Shown here: piece after piece, positions 1 through 8,479 of the stretch
How the letters are laid out: every line of letters begins with the position of its first letter
How positions within the stretch are numbered: the first letter of the stretch is position 1
Origin: Bacillus sp. FJAT-27445
GTDB lineage: Bacteria; Bacillota; Bacilli; Bacillales; Cytobacillaceae
Assembly (NCBI RefSeq): GCF_001510665.1
Contig: NZ_LMTI01000007.1
Location: forward strand, 142,197 to 206,196
Direction of reading: 5' to 3'
DNA: 64,000 nt
Notes under the pieces: generated by a model
Database searches by the model: none
The model's input: the letters and a program-made list of their open reading frames with translations, nothing else
Told to the model about the DNA's origin: nothing
Translations under genes and position numbers: made by a program

Positions 1-42
1 ATTGAGTTAGCTTTGTTTGGCGGGATAGCTGTATTATTGTAA
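1..42 (+). CDS. C-terminal tail of an upstream gene (partial)
   Basis: Frame 1 is open from the window edge to a TAA at 40-42 and encodes about 13 residues rich in Leu, Ile, Val, Ala and Gly, like the last turn of a membrane helix. The next gene begins 20 bases later after a GGGGG ribosome site, which fits an operon. Only the tail is visible, so identity is unknown and the reading could be chance. Confidence 0.35.
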   Translation: MELALFGGIAVLL

Positions 43-62
43 AACTATTAGGGGGATAGTGC

Positions 63-938
63 ATGGAGACAGTAAATTATGATAAAAATAAGTCCCTAAT
101 CGATCATTACATAACTTTGAATCGTTATGAGGAGGCTGCCCCTCTAATAGAAAACCTTCTTAGGCACGATCCAAATGATGCCTATGCCCTTTTTAACATG
201 GCTGTAGTCGAATATTGCCGGGACAACCATGATGAGTCCATAGCACTTTGCAAAGAAGCACTCCAGAATGGATATGATGAATCAGGCTGCTATTATTTCC
301 TCGGAGTTGTTTATCAAGAAGAGAACAAATTCCAAGAGGCCGAGGAGGCGTTTTTAAATGCCCTTCACCTTGACCCGGAAGACGGGGAAACCTATGCCGC
401 ATATGCAGAATTAATGTTCAAGGCTGGGCATGAAGAGAAAGCATTAACCTTATTTAAAAAGGCGAAACAGCTCGACCCGGACAACGAGAAAGTCAATCAA
501 TCCATCCTTCATTATTTTTTTGCGAAATCCGATTCAAACAAACAACTGGAATATATTAAAAAAGTAATGGAAACCTCCACTGGTGATATTCAAAACCTTC
601 TCAATACGGCTGCCTATCATTTGCTCCGTGGGGAGGATAAGGAAGCCAGGGAACTCGCCAGGCAGGCTTTCCTTCTCGATCCCACTAACGAGGATATTCT
701 TGAGGTGCTTGCCGAGCTTGATGAAGAGACACACCCGATGTTCTTTCCACAAAGGCTGATAAATAAGGTTGGCGGCCCTGGGGTTCTTTGGCTTGAGTTC
801 ATTGTAATAAGCTTCATACTGAAATTTTTCGAGCTAAACGTTCTCCTAGTTGTCTACGTTTCTCTCTATATCCTATTAGTCGTCTATACGTGGATTGCCC
901 CTACCCTCTATAAATGGTTTGTGAAAGGGAAGCTATGA
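63..938 (+). CDS. TPR protein with C-terminal membrane anchor
   Basis: The protein has 291 residues. Residues 1 to about 230 form consecutive tetratricopeptide repeats with the usual pattern of small and aromatic positions (ALFNMAVVEY, CYYFLGVVYQEE, ETYAAYAELMF), a protein-protein interaction scaffold. The last 50 residues hold two strongly hydrophobic segments and end in a basic tail (KWFVKGKL), so the TPR part is probably tethered to the membrane and faces the cytoplasm. A GGGGG ribosome site precedes the ATG by about 7 bases. The stop codon overlaps the start of the AAA+ ATPase in an ATGA arrangement, indicating translational coupling. It is therefore likely that the TPR protein recruits or regulates that ATPase. 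No catalytic motif is seen and the biological process is unknown. Confidence 0.8.
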   Translation: METVNYDKNKSLIDHYITLNRYEEAAPLIENLLRHDPNDAYALFNMAVVEYCRDNHDESIALCKEALQNGYDESGCYYFLGVVYQEENKFQEAEEAFLNALHLDPEDGETYAAYAELMFKAGHEEKALTLFKKAKQLDPDNEKVNQSILHYFFAKSDSNKQLEYIKKVMETSTGDIQNLLNTAAYHLLRGEDKEARELARQAFLLDPTNEDILEVLAELDEETHPMFFPQRLINKVGGPGVLWLEFIVISFILKFFELNVLLVVYVSLYILLVVYTWIAPTLYKWFVKGKL

Positions 939-2263
939 TGAATAAAATTGATATTTATCTTTCAATCTTGAACATGGAACAGCACAATCCCCAGGTATGG
1001 CTTTTGCTTGGTGAGGAATATCTGATTGAAGGCCAGCTTGGCGAAGCGCTGCATGCGTTCTCCATGTCTGTGAAGCAGGGCGGCCCGACTATGGAAGCAC
1101 CCGTTTTATCTGTTTTAAAAAAGCATATGGGAAGTTATGTTTTTGAGAATCCCCCAGAAGATAGCATTCTATCAAATGAAGATACTCCTTTTAATGAAAA
1201 TGAAATTACTGGCTTTGGCGCCGGCCCAACAGATACCCTGGGGAATTCGGATGAACCGCCTTCATCTGTTAATGAACCCCCATTCGGCCGCCAATTAGGC
1301 AGTATACACCAATTAGAAGCAGCCGCTACTTCCAATGGGAGGAAGCTGCAGGTCATTGAAGGCACTAAACCAAACAATGTTATCCTCTATGAAGAAAAGA
1401 AGCGGGAGAAAGTGACATTTCAGGATGTCGGCGGCCTCGACGCGCTTAAGAAAACCATTGAAATGAAAATTATAAAGCCCTACAGAAACCCAGGCATCTT
1501 TGCGAAATTCCGGAAAAAAGCAGGTGGTGGCATCCTGCTATACGGTCCTCCTGGATGCGGAAAGACGTTTATTGCAAAAGCAACGGCTGGCGAATGCGAC
1601 GCCGACTTCCACCCTGTCCACATTTCGGATATCCTTGACCCTTATGTGGGTGTAAGCGAGCAGAGAATCCACGACGTTTTCGCAACTGCAAGGGCCAATT
1701 TGCCGGCTGTCCTTTTCTTTGACGAGCTGGATGCCCTTGGCTTCAGCCGCTCAAAATCTCGCTCGGATGTCATGCGCCCTTTGGTTGATACGTTACTGAA
1801 CGAGCTCCAAAGCGTTGAAACCAGCAACGATCAATTGTTGGTTATTGGCGCAACGAATATGCCTTGGGATGTGGATGACGCGTTCAAACGGCCCGGCAGA
1901 TTCGATAAGCTTGTCTTCGTACCGCCACCGGATAAAGGCGCACGGAGAGCCATACTGGAACTTAAACTACGCGGCAAGCCGGTTGAAACTGGCATATTCC
2001 TTGATATACTGGCAGAGAAAACCGAGTTCTATTCGGGTGCCGATCTTGAAAATGTCGTTGAGATTGCAACCGAACGGGTCCTGACGGAAATCATGGATGG
2101 CGGCCCTGAACGGCTAATAACGATGGATGACTTGCTTGATTCCATCAAGCAAACGAAACCAACCACTACAGAATGGCTGAACACCATTAAAAACTATATC
2201 AAGTACGCCAACCAGGGCGGCCTCTACAGCGATGCGGCCGATTATATTAAAAAACATATGTGA
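935..2263 (+). CDS. AAA+ ATPase, CDC48/FtsH-like ATPase module
   Basis: The start is placed at 935 or 938, just after AAAGGGA (924-930). An ATG at 914 in the same frame has no such site. Residues 1-60 resemble a single TPR-like helical pair, followed by a low-complexity acidic and proline linker to about residue 130. The AAA+ core follows: Walker A GPPGCGKT near residues 204-211, Walker B VLFFDELDAL near 257-266, the sensor-1 region GATNMPWDVDD, and the arginine-finger region RPGRFD. The closest known class is the classical AAA clade (Cdc48, FtsH and proteasomal ATPases), but no protease domain is present. Being coupled to a membrane TPR protein suggests a remodelling ATPase acting at the membrane. 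The substrate is unknown. Confidence 0.85.
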   Translation: MMNKIDIYLSILNMEQHNPQVWLLLGEEYLIEGQLGEALHAFSMSVKQGGPTMEAPVLSVLKKHMGSYVFENPPEDSILSNEDTPFNENEITGFGAGPTDTLGNSDEPPSSVNEPPFGRQLGSIHQLEAAATSNGRKLQVIEGTKPNNVILYEEKKREKVTFQDVGGLDALKKTIEMKIIKPYRNPGIFAKFRKKAGGGILLYGPPGCGKTFIAKATAGECDADFHPVHISDILDPYVGVSEQRIHDVFATARANLPAVLFFDELDALGFSRSKSRSDVMRPLVDTLLNELQSVETSNDQLLVIGATNMPWDVDDAFKRPGRFDKLVFVPPPDKGARRAILELKLRGKPVETGIFLDILAEKTEFYSGADLENVVEIATERVLTEIMDGGPERLITMDDLLDSIKQTKPTTTEWLNTIKNYIKYANQGGLYSDAADYIKKHM

Positions 2264-2296
2264 TGCAGTAAGCATGCTGCCACCTCTTCAGGCTTT

Positions 2297-2670
2297 GTGT
2301 GACAACTACACCGGATTTTTGCCAGCTGTTGTTACATATCCGGGTTTCTGACAACCCAACCCGCTTTTCGCGTTTGGTTGTCACGTATCCGGGGTTATTC
2401 TGACAACCCATCCTGATTTTCGCCCTTGGTTGTCACATATCCGGGGTTATTCTGACAACCCAACTCGATTTTCCCCCTTGGTTGTCACATATCCGGGGTT
2501 ATTCTGACAACCAAACCCGATTTTACCCCTTGGTTGTCACATATCCGGGGTTATTCTGACAACCCATCCTGATTTTCGCCTTTGGTTGTCACATATCCAG
2601 GGTTATTCTGACAACCCAACTCGATTTTCCCCCTTGGTTGTCACATATCCAGACTTTGAGTGACACCTAA
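2297..2670. repeat. 52-bp tandem array with alternating inverted half-sites
   Basis: The octamer TGACAACC starts at 2349, 2401, 2453, 2505, 2557 and 2609, and its reverse complement GGTTGTCA at 2376, 2428, 2480, 2532, 2584 and 2636. Each series is spaced exactly 52 bp, and the two are offset by 25-27 bp. Degenerate units flank both ends (TGACAACT at 2300, TGACACC at 2661). Neighbouring octamers can pair in either register, so the array can fold as alternating hairpins. The sequence between octamers is also conserved (CATATCCGGGGTTATTC on one side, a T/C-rich arm on the other). It fills the gap between the convergent AAA+ gene and the M24 peptidase gene. Confidence 0.95.
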
Positions 2671-2698
2671 GCTAGTTTTCTCATAGTTTCTTAGCCAA

Positions 2699-2737
2699 AA
2701 ATAAAAAGAGAGAATCCGTCCAGAATTCTCTCCCCCT
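2699..2737 (-). terminator. terminator of the M24 peptidase gene
   Basis: On the minus strand GAGAGAAT pairs with ATTCTCTC around a short loop and is followed by TTTTTATTTTT. It lies directly after the stop of the M24 peptidase homolog. Confidence 0.8.
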
Positions 2738-2749
2738 AAAAATTATAGT

Positions 2750-3928
2750 TTAGTAGCAAATCATCGAGGCGAAGTCCCTCGGATAATACGTAAGCATTTC
2801 CATGCCGTTTTCTGTTACGAGTACGGTGTCGGAATGCCTGAAACCGCCGAGTCCCCTTACATAAATTCCTGGTTCAACGGTAAAAACCATTCCCGGCTGC
2901 ATAATCGTTTGGTCGCCCAGATCAAAAAACGGCGCCTCGTGGCCCAAAAGGCCAATCGCATGTCCGGTATGGTGCTGGACAAGATGCTCAACCCCGGCTT
3001 CCTTCCAGAACCTTTGAACGGCCTGCTCAACAGCAGAACATGGCTCGCCCGGCTTGATTGCCGCAAAAGCAACTTCCTGCGCTTCGTACATGATTTGAAA
3101 ATAGTTTTCCTGCTCCTTGCTGGCTTCCTGGACAAACATCGTTCTTTCCAATTCGCTGTGATACCCCCACACATCCGCCGCCGCTCCCGTTACCAATGTG
3201 TCCCCTTTTTTCAAAATAAGGTTTTGGGTCACGGCATGAGGGAAGGCGGACATCGCCCCTATTTGGCCACGAAAAATCGCATAAGCGGGCTTTCCATGCG
3301 GGCGGTAATCTTGCCCGAGCGTTTCAATCATCGCCATTGTGGCTTCAGTGGAAGCTTTGCTCGTAATCTCGATTTCACTCAATCCTGGCTTAGAATATTT
3401 CTGCAGTAGGCGGTGAGCGAGATTTCCCCAGCGGCATGATTCCTTGATCAATTCTATTTCCGTCGGAGACTTGATGAACCTCATTTCTTCCACTAACCAT
3501 TTCAAGGAAACAAATTCCGCATCGAGGAAGTCGCTTACGCTTGGCCCGCGATATCCCATCGATGAGCCGTAGCCGATTGCATCATAGCCAACAGTCTTAC
3601 CGGAAAAACCCGATTCAGTCAAAGCGTCCATCAAATATTCCATCGGATGCCGAAGCCCCGGATATTCAGGATAAGAGTGGACATGGTTTACATAAGCAAA
3701 CTCCTCCGCATGTTCATGCTCCAGTGCAGGGACGAACAAATGCGTTTTATGGGACGGGTCCACAAAAAAGCAAATCGGCCTTTCAGTAGGATGAAAGTGG
3801 AAGCCCGTCAAATAGAAAATATCCGTAACGCTGAACAATATCGCGCAATCCGCTTTCCTGTTCCCAAGCTGCGAGATAAACTTTTGCTGCCTTTCAAGAA
3901 TCTCTTTTTTTGGAATGGATAAAAGCAT
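2750..3928 (-). CDS. M24 family (Xaa-Pro peptidase/creatinase fold) protein
   Basis: This 392-residue protein has the two-domain layout of prolidase-like enzymes: an N-terminal creatinase domain (residues 1-150) and a C-terminal pita-bread domain. The histidine region TGHAIGLLGHE (321-331) and the glutamate motif VEPGIY (361-366) match the family. Three of the five usual metal ligands look substituted. The segment normally reading D-x-G lacks the Asp near residue 247, the SD of GYxSD is SE (Glu259), and the last Glu is Ser376 in the stretch RHSD. The protein may use a different metal set, be a metal-independent creatinase-type amidohydrolase, or be inactive. The ATG follows a GAGGGAG purine tract. 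It is monocistronic, with its own terminator. Confidence 0.85.
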   Translation of the reverse strand: MLLSIPKKEILERQQKFISQLGNRKADCAILFSVTDIFYLTGFHFHPTERPICFFVDPSHKTHLFVPALEHEHAEEFAYVNHVHSYPEYPGLRHPMEYLMDALTESGFSGKTVGYDAIGYGSSMGYRGPSVSDFLDAEFVSLKWLVEEMRFIKSPTEIELIKESCRWGNLAHRLLQKYSKPGLSEIEITSKASTEATMAMIETLGQDYRPHGKPAYAIFRGQIGAMSAFPHAVTQNLILKKGDTLVTGAAADVWGYHSELERTMFVQEASKEQENYFQIMYEAQEVAFAAIKPGEPCSAVEQAVQRFWKEAGVEHLVQHHTGHAIGLLGHEAPFFDLGDQTIMQPGMVFTVEPGIYVRGLGGFRHSDTVLVTENGMEMLTYYPRDFASMICY

Positions 3929-4197
3929 ACATTCTCATCTCCCTCGTTTTCTTTTAAAGACTTTCTTTTAAGCTTTTAAAAAGGACCTCGGAATCGTTCA
4001 AATTATCCTGTAGTTAAGTCAATTGATGATTTTCAAATAAATTTCCGAATTGCCCCTCTTTTCTGAAAATAGACAAGTGCATGGCGTTTGTCAATACTAT
4101 TCCATTCCCTTTCCATTATTTATACTTTATTGTATAATTAGTTGATTTTTACGATTGCCGCAAGGGTTTGAGCCGCTTTCTTGATAAAGTGGATCTT
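3929..4197. other. intergenic region with a candidate promoter
   Basis: This divergent spacer is AT-rich. The best plus-strand promoter is a weak -35 TTTCCA (4110-4115) and a consensus -10 TATAAT (4133-4138), 17 bp apart. It would drive the downstream regulator through the structured leader at 4198-4337. No ORF in it looks real. Confidence 0.4.
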
Positions 4198-4337
4198 CCA
4201 TCAGTCGGTTTTGTTCATACCACACTGATGGTTAGGTGAACCAATCGGACCAATACGGGCAGTTGCTCCCCACCTATCATCTTCGAAACTTCTGAATGTT
4301 TGGTGGCGATCTTTCTGCCCGTTAAGAGTGGGATAAA
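4198..4337 (+). repeat. structured leader-like element, copy A
   Basis: Two paired regions are visible. CCATCAGT (4198-4205) pairs with ACTGATGG (4224-4231). ACGGGCAG (4255-4262) pairs with CTGCCCGT (4315-4322), with an inner CCCACC/GGTGG helix. Between them lies GGTTAG followed by AACCAATCGGACC. Parts of the same sequence recur near 12644-12728 and 13084-13098. It sits just upstream of the SufR-like gene and would be in its leader if transcription starts at the 4133 promoter. I recognise it as a dispersed Bacillus-type intergenic element, not a named riboswitch. Confidence 0.6.
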
Positions 4338-4349
4338 GGGGTGGTGTAG

Positions 4350-4985
4350 ATGGCGGAGCTTAGGAAACCGACAAAGGAAAGAATACTTGAATTATTAAAG
4401 AAGGAATCCAGCATGACAGTCGCTTCCTTTACTAGTCATCTGAATATCACCCATATGGCAATTCGAAAGCATTTGAATGTCCTTGAGACGGATGGGCTGG
4501 TACAATCACGCGAGCTAAGGCAGCCAATGGGCCGGCCGCTCCAAATCTATTCGCTGACAGCCAAAGGAGAAGCCCTTTTTCCAAAAAATTATGAAGGGAT
4601 TACACTCGAATTCCTTCAAGATATCCAGGAGATATACGGAGATGGCGCCGTCAATGAACTTTTCCAAAAAAGGGAGAAGCGCCTCACAGAAGAGTATTCA
4701 CGGAAAATAGGCGAAAAGCCGAATCCTGAAAAAATAAAAGAAATTGTCAGCCTTCAAAATGAAAAGGGCTATATGGCGACAGCCTCGAAAATTAATGATT
4801 ACACGTATGAGCTGGTTGAATACAACTGTCCAATCCTTACAATTGCCACCCATTATAAAACAGCGTGCAAGTGCGAAACGCAAATGCTAAAAAATGTCCT
4901 GAAAACGGAAAACATCAACCGTGTCAGCTGCAAAGCCGATGAAGACGACCACTGCCGATTTAGAATCGAGTTTAATGTAAATTAA
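4350..4985 (+). CDS. winged-helix regulator, SufR-like with cysteine-rich sensor
   Basis: The protein has 211 residues. The N-terminal 75 form a winged helix (KERILELLKKESSMTVASF, then a recognition helix near THMAIRKHL and a wing at RPLQIYSLT). The C-terminal third carries Cys160, Cys173, Cys175, Cys194 and Cys202 in the arrangement NCPI...ACKCE...VSC...DHCRF. This resembles regulators such as cyanobacterial SufR, where cysteines bind an iron-sulfur cluster. It is convergent with sodA across a shared terminator, so a role in iron-sulfur or redox stress is plausible. The ribosome site AAAGGGG lies 9 bases before the ATG. The DNA target is unknown, and an ArsR-type metal sensor is an alternative reading. 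Confidence 0.75.
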   Translation: MAELRKPTKERILELLKKESSMTVASFTSHLNITHMAIRKHLNVLETDGLVQSRELRQPMGRPLQIYSLTAKGEALFPKNYEGITLEFLQDIQEIYGDGAVNELFQKREKRLTEEYSRKIGEKPNPEKIKEIVSLQNEKGYMATASKINDYTYELVEYNCPILTIATHYKTACKCETQMLKNVLKTENINRVSCKADEDDHCRFRIEFNVN

Positions 4986-5036
4986 AAAAACACTTTTAGC
5001 GGGAAATCAATCCCCGACTAAAAGTGTTTTTTGTTT
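4985..5036. terminator. bidirectional terminator between the regulator and sodA
   Basis: AACACTTTTAG pairs with CTAAAAGTGTT, with A-tracts on the left and T-tracts on the right, so it can stop transcription from both sides. It exactly fills the gap between the two convergent stop codons. Confidence 0.9.
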
Positions 5037-5040
5037 TCTC

Positions 5041-5652
5041 TTATTTTGCTGCGGAATAAAGCTTGTTCACTTCATCCCAGTTAATGAGATTGAAGAATGC
5101 ACCAATGTAATCCGGGCGCTTGTTTTGATACTTCAGGTAATATGCATGCTCCCATACATCAAGCCCAAGGATCGGAGTCTTGCCTTCCATGAGCGGGCTG
5201 TCCTGATTTGGAGTGCTGGTAACCACCAATTGGCCGTTATCAACAGCAAGCCATGCCCAACCGGAACCGAAACGAGTTGTAGCTGCTTTTGTAAATTCTT
5301 CCTTGAACTTATCATAGCTTCCAAAAGCTTGGTTGATTGCATCTTCAACTTCACCAGTTGGAGCGCCGCCGCCATTAGGAGAGAGAAGTGTCCAGAACAG
5401 GCTGTGGTTCGCATGGCCCCCACCATTGTTGCGGACAGCTGTACGGATATTTTCAGGAACCGCATCAAGATTTGCGATCAGCTCTTCAATTGTTTTCCCG
5501 GAAAGATCATCATGTCCTTCGAGAGCCGCATTCAGGTTGTTAACATATGTAGCATGGTGGCGATCATGGTGAATTTCCATTGTTTGCGCATCGATATGAG
5601 GCTCAAGCGCATCGTTTGCATAAGGCAATGCTGGTAGTTCGTATTTAGCCAT
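5041..5652 (-). CDS. sodA: superoxide dismutase, Mn type
   Basis: The 203-residue protein dismutates superoxide to hydrogen peroxide and oxygen in the cytoplasm. The four metal ligands of the Fe/Mn family are present: His28 (EIHHDRHH), His83 ([11 protein letters not shown]), Asp165 and His169 (DVWEHAYY). The GGHANHS segment and the C-terminal [18 protein letters not shown] signature fit the Bacillus MnSOD clade, and the length is normal. The start has an AAAGGGG site. A near-consensus sigma-A promoter lies upstream at 5691-5719. A SufR-like regulator is the convergent neighbour. Confidence 0.97.
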   Translation of the reverse strand: MAKYELPALPYANDALEPHIDAQTMEIHHDRHHATYVNNLNAALEGHDDLSGKTIEELIANLDAVPENIRTAVRNNGGGHANHSLFWTLLSPNGGGAPTGEVEDAINQAFGSYDKFKEEFTKAATTRFGSGWAWLAVDNGQLVVTSTPNQDSPLMEGKTPILGLDVWEHAYYLKYQNKRPDYIGAFFNLINWDEVNKLYSAAK

Positions 5653-5690
5653 TTTTAATATCCCCTTTTATGTAAATTAAGTACGATTTG

Positions 5691-5719
5691 ATTATAAAAC
5701 TGCCTTGATACTTTTTCAA
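5691..5719 (-). promoter_or_regulatory. sigma-A type promoter of sodA
   Basis: On the minus strand, -35 TTGAAA (plus coordinates 5714-5719) and -10 TATAAT (5691-5696) are separated by exactly 17 bp, about 40 bases ahead of the sodA ATG. Confidence 0.8.
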
Positions 5720-5840
5720 CTAATAAGTATAAAAACCTCATACAACGGCTCTTTTTAAAAAACGCCACCTCCCTCACTATCATTGATTACACACTTGGCA
5801 GCCCTCATTGAATACTCTATTGGTGAGAGGGGGACCATGT

Positions 5841-6587
5841 ATGGCTTTATATAAACAGGAGGAAATTGTCCTATCCATAGGGGAAACATGGAAAAGAGAT
5901 GCCGTTCTGAAATTTGCGGCAAAAATGGAGGATAAAGCAAGGCCATTTCCTTGCATACCGGCCACCATAGGGCATCAGCTGGAACACTTCAGATATGGTT
6001 TTCTGCCGCACCCCGCGGCCTCCGATTCGGCGATCAAACTTGCCAGTGCGCTCGATGAATATGCAAAGCATTATCAAGAGTTTGGAAACTATACCTCGCT
6101 CGTTCTATTTTATAAAGACACAGACCGCGAAGCATTGAGTGTTGAACAATATGAGCAGCTCTTTTGGTCTCAGTTAAATAAGAGCGCGAAGCTTGATACC
6201 GCTCAATGGCCTGATCATATACCTAAGGATGCTGAAAATCCTTTATGGGAATTCTGTTTTAATGGGGAACAGTTCTTTGTATACTGCGGAACACCTGCCC
6301 ATGAAAAAAGGCTAAGCAGGTATTTCCCTTATCTTATTCTCGCAATCACCCCCAGGTCCGTTCTCGTCGAATTCAATTCATCAAAGGGCCGCGCTTCTAA
6401 AGTCAAATCAGATATACGCAAACGGCTTGCCGCATATGATACGGCGCCGATACACCCGGACCTCAATACCTATGGGAATGGAGACAATTATGAGTGGAAG
6501 CAATATTTCCTCAGAGATGATGATACGACCCTATCAAGATGTCCTTTTCATCGCTATCTTAAGATGAAAAGTGAAAACGATGTATAA
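5841..6587 (+). CDS. YqcI/YcgG family protein
   Basis: The start is set at the ATG at 5841, which follows GAGAGGGGG by about 7 bases. An upstream in-frame ATG at 5808 lacks a ribosome site. The resulting protein has 248 residues. It shows the family's landmarks in order: the FPCIPA segment, RYGF, the ELFW-type helix, LWEFCFNGEQFFVYC, the HEKRLSRYFPYLIL core, IRKRLAAYDTAPIHPDL and the C-terminal DNYEWKQYFLRDDD...CPF. Some relatives are reported as heme-dependent N-oxygenases in natural-product pathways. Here there is no biosynthetic context, so the substrate is unknown. It is a single gene with its own terminator at 6593-6618. Confidence 0.85.
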   Translation: MALYKQEEIVLSIGETWKRDAVLKFAAKMEDKARPFPCIPATIGHQLEHFRYGFLPHPAASDSAIKLASALDEYAKHYQEFGNYTSLVLFYKDTDREALSVEQYEQLFWSQLNKSAKLDTAQWPDHIPKDAENPLWEFCFNGEQFFVYCGTPAHEKRLSRYFPYLILAITPRSVLVEFNSSKGRASKVKSDIRKRLAAYDTAPIHPDLNTYGNGDNYEWKQYFLRDDDTTLSRCPFHRYLKMKSENDV

Positions 6588-6592
6588 ATTTT

Positions 6593-6618
6593 GGCATGCC
6601 GCGCAGGCATGTTTTTTA
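6593..6618 (+). terminator. terminator after the YqcI/YcgG gene
   Basis: CATGCC and GGCATG form a 6-bp stem with a five-base loop, followed by TTTTTTA. Confidence 0.75.
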
Positions 6619-6679
6619 TTAGGATGGAAAGCAGTGGAGGTGGAAACCTAATTAAGGAATGAATTTATAGGAGGGATGA

Positions 6680-7249
6680 TTGTTGGTTGAGATATCGGAT
6701 AAACCTGCCTTGCTCGTACTGGATGTTCAGAAAGGTTTTGATGACCCTTATTGGGGAGAGCGGAACAACCCCGAGGCAGAGGAGAATATATACCGGCTAC
6801 TTGCAGAGTGGAGGAAGCAGGAATGGATCATCGTTTACTCACAGCATCTTTCCCTGCTGCCTAACTCGCCGTTGAACTACAAAAATGGTGGTAATATTGA
6901 AATTAAAGACCCCCTCCGCCCTCTTGCCGGCGAGAAAGTGTTTACGAAAAACGTCAACAGCGCGTTTATTGGAACCTCCTTGGAGGAATTTTTAAAAGGT
7001 CATCAGATTAAAACACTTGTGATTACAGGCTTTTCGACCCAGCATTGCGTCTCTACGACTACAAGGATGGCCGGAAACTTGGGCTACACCAACTTCCTGG
7101 TCTCCGACGCAACCGCCGCATTCGAAATCACCGACCATAAAAACGTAAAGCACCCCGCCAATGAAATCCACGAGATAGAGCTGGCGATGCTCCACAAAGA
7201 GTTTGCGACCATTGCCACAACGAATGAGATTCTTGAATCGATTAGCTAA
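6680..7249 (+). CDS. isochorismatase-like cysteine hydrolase
   Basis: This 189-residue protein has the cysteine-hydrolase triad: Asp15 (LVLDVQKGF), Lys90 (FTKNVNSAF) and Cys123 (STQHCVSTTTR). The family splits amides or vinyl ethers (nicotinamidase, ureidoacrylate and isochorismate hydrolases). The specificity of this member cannot be read from sequence. The start is a TTG at 6680 or 6683 after AGGAGGG (6669-6675); the nearby ATG at 6676 is out of frame. A terminator shared with trhO lies just downstream. Confidence 0.85.
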   Translation: MLVEISDKPALLVLDVQKGFDDPYWGERNNPEAEENIYRLLAEWRKQEWIIVYSQHLSLLPNSPLNYKNGGNIEIKDPLRPLAGEKVFTKNVNSAFIGTSLEEFLKGHQIKTLVITGFSTQHCVSTTTRMAGNLGYTNFLVSDATAAFEITDHKNVKHPANEIHEIELAMLHKEFATIATTNEILESIS

Positions 7250-7270
7250 ACATTCGGCAGTCAGCTTAGC

Positions 7271-7318
7271 AAAAAATAAAGGGACAAACCATAAATAAGG
7301 TTCGTCCCTTTATCTTTT
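7271..7318. terminator. bidirectional terminator, hydrolase gene and trhO
   Basis: AAAGGGAC (7278-7285) pairs with GTCCCTTT (7304-7311), and the pairing extends with AAACC/GGTT. An A-tract precedes it and a T-rich tail follows, between two convergent genes. Confidence 0.88.
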
Positions 7319-8296
7319 CTATTCACCTGTTTGAACCGGTGCTTCTTCACCAAGCTCCCTTAGCCGCTCAGCAACTTCCTCTTCAGTCAGTCCATGTTCC
7401 TTCACATAAAGGTTCCGTGGATCAACACGGCATTCGTGCGTGCATCCTCGCAAATACTTGTGCTCGTTCTCCTCGGAGCAAAGGATCTGCTTGTTGCATT
7501 CAGGATTGGCACAGTTTACATAGCGCTCGCAAGGTTCATCTGTAAAATAATCCTTCCCGACAACAACGTGTTCGACCTGGTTGATAGGTACGGAAATCCT
7601 TTCATCAAAAACATACATCTTTCCGTCCCAAAGCTGCCCTTTCACCTCAGGGTCTTTCGCATATGTCGCAATCCCGCCATGGAGCTGGCCGACATCTTCG
7701 AATCCTTCTTTTACAAGCCATCCGGAAAACTTCTCGCAGCGGATTCCGCCTGTACAATAAGTAAGAACCTTTTTGCCTTCAAACTGTTCCTTATTTTCCC
7801 TAATCCATTCTGGAAGCTCGCGGAACGCCTTAATTTCTGGGCGGATGGAGCCTCGGAAATGCCCAAGGTCATACTCATAATCGTTGCGGGCATCAATGAC
7901 GACCGTATTTGGATCCTGCATTGCTTCAAAGAATTCCTTCGGCTCCAAATAGTTGCCTGTGACTTCATTTGGATTGACATCGTCCTCAAGCCGCAAAGTA
8001 ACAAGCTCGCTCCGTGGGCGGACATGCATTTTTTTAAAAGCATGCGATTCGGCTTCGTCGATTTTAAAAACCATATCGGCAAAGCGGGAATCTTCTTTCA
8101 TTGCCTCTATATATGCATCAGTCTGTTCAACCGTTCCAGACACAGTACCGTTAATGCCTTCCTCGGCAACAAGGATACGGCCCTTCAAGCCAAGCTCCTT
8201 GCAGAACGCCAGATGCTGGGCTGCAAATTCCTCCGGATTATCAATATGGACATATTTATAATAGAGCAAAACTCTATATGGTTGTTCTGTTATCAT
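7319..8296 (-). CDS. trhO: tRNA uridine(34) hydroxylase, rhodanese type (TrhO/YceA)
   Basis: The protein has 325 residues. An N-terminal acylphosphatase-like domain (about 1-100, with [17 protein letters not shown]) is followed by a rhodanese domain whose active-site loop is [10 protein letters not shown] (Cys181, Cys187). A C-terminal cysteine-rich segment follows (CANPECN, CSEE, CTHEC). This order and the motifs define the YceA/TrhO family, which uses oxygen to hydroxylate U34 of tRNA toward 5-methoxyuridine in Bacillus-type tRNAs. The start follows GGGGTAAGG. It is monocistronic. A 311-residue antisense ORF overlaps it but is judged a shadow. Confidence 0.93.
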   Translation of the reverse strand: MITEQPYRVLLYYKYVHIDNPEEFAAQHLAFCKELGLKGRILVAEEGINGTVSGTVEQTDAYIEAMKEDSRFADMVFKIDEAESHAFKKMHVRPRSELVTLRLEDDVNPNEVTGNYLEPKEFFEAMQDPNTVVIDARNDYEYDLGHFRGSIRPEIKAFRELPEWIRENKEQFEGKKVLTYCTGGIRCEKFSGWLVKEGFEDVGQLHGGIATYAKDPEVKGQLWDGKMYVFDERISVPINQVEHVVVGKDYFTDEPCERYVNCANPECNKQILCSEENEHKYLRGCTHECRVDPRNLYVKEHGLTEEEVAERLRELGEEAPVQTGE

Positions 8297-8479
8297 TTTT
8301 CCTTACCCCATTCTAATTTGTGTATATAAAGCGTGCCTGTTAACCGCACAACTATATTTTTATACCAAAAGGCATAAAAACATTGTATAAAAAAAATCCC
8401 TATTTTTCAATACTGCCTTAACAATCATCCTAAAACCGCCAATTTTTCCAGTTGGCTCGGAGTTTAATTGATACGGCCA

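Noticed and set aside
2297-2670. CRISPR array
   Set aside because: The whole 52-bp unit is repeated with no unique spacers, and there are no cas genes.
2834-3409. A 191-codon plus-strand ORF
   Set aside because: It is the shadow of the M24 gene on the opposite strand.
7394-8329. A 311-codon plus-strand ORF
   Set aside because: It lies antisense to trhO, has no ribosome site, and its sequence has no recognisable domain; trhO has full family motifs.
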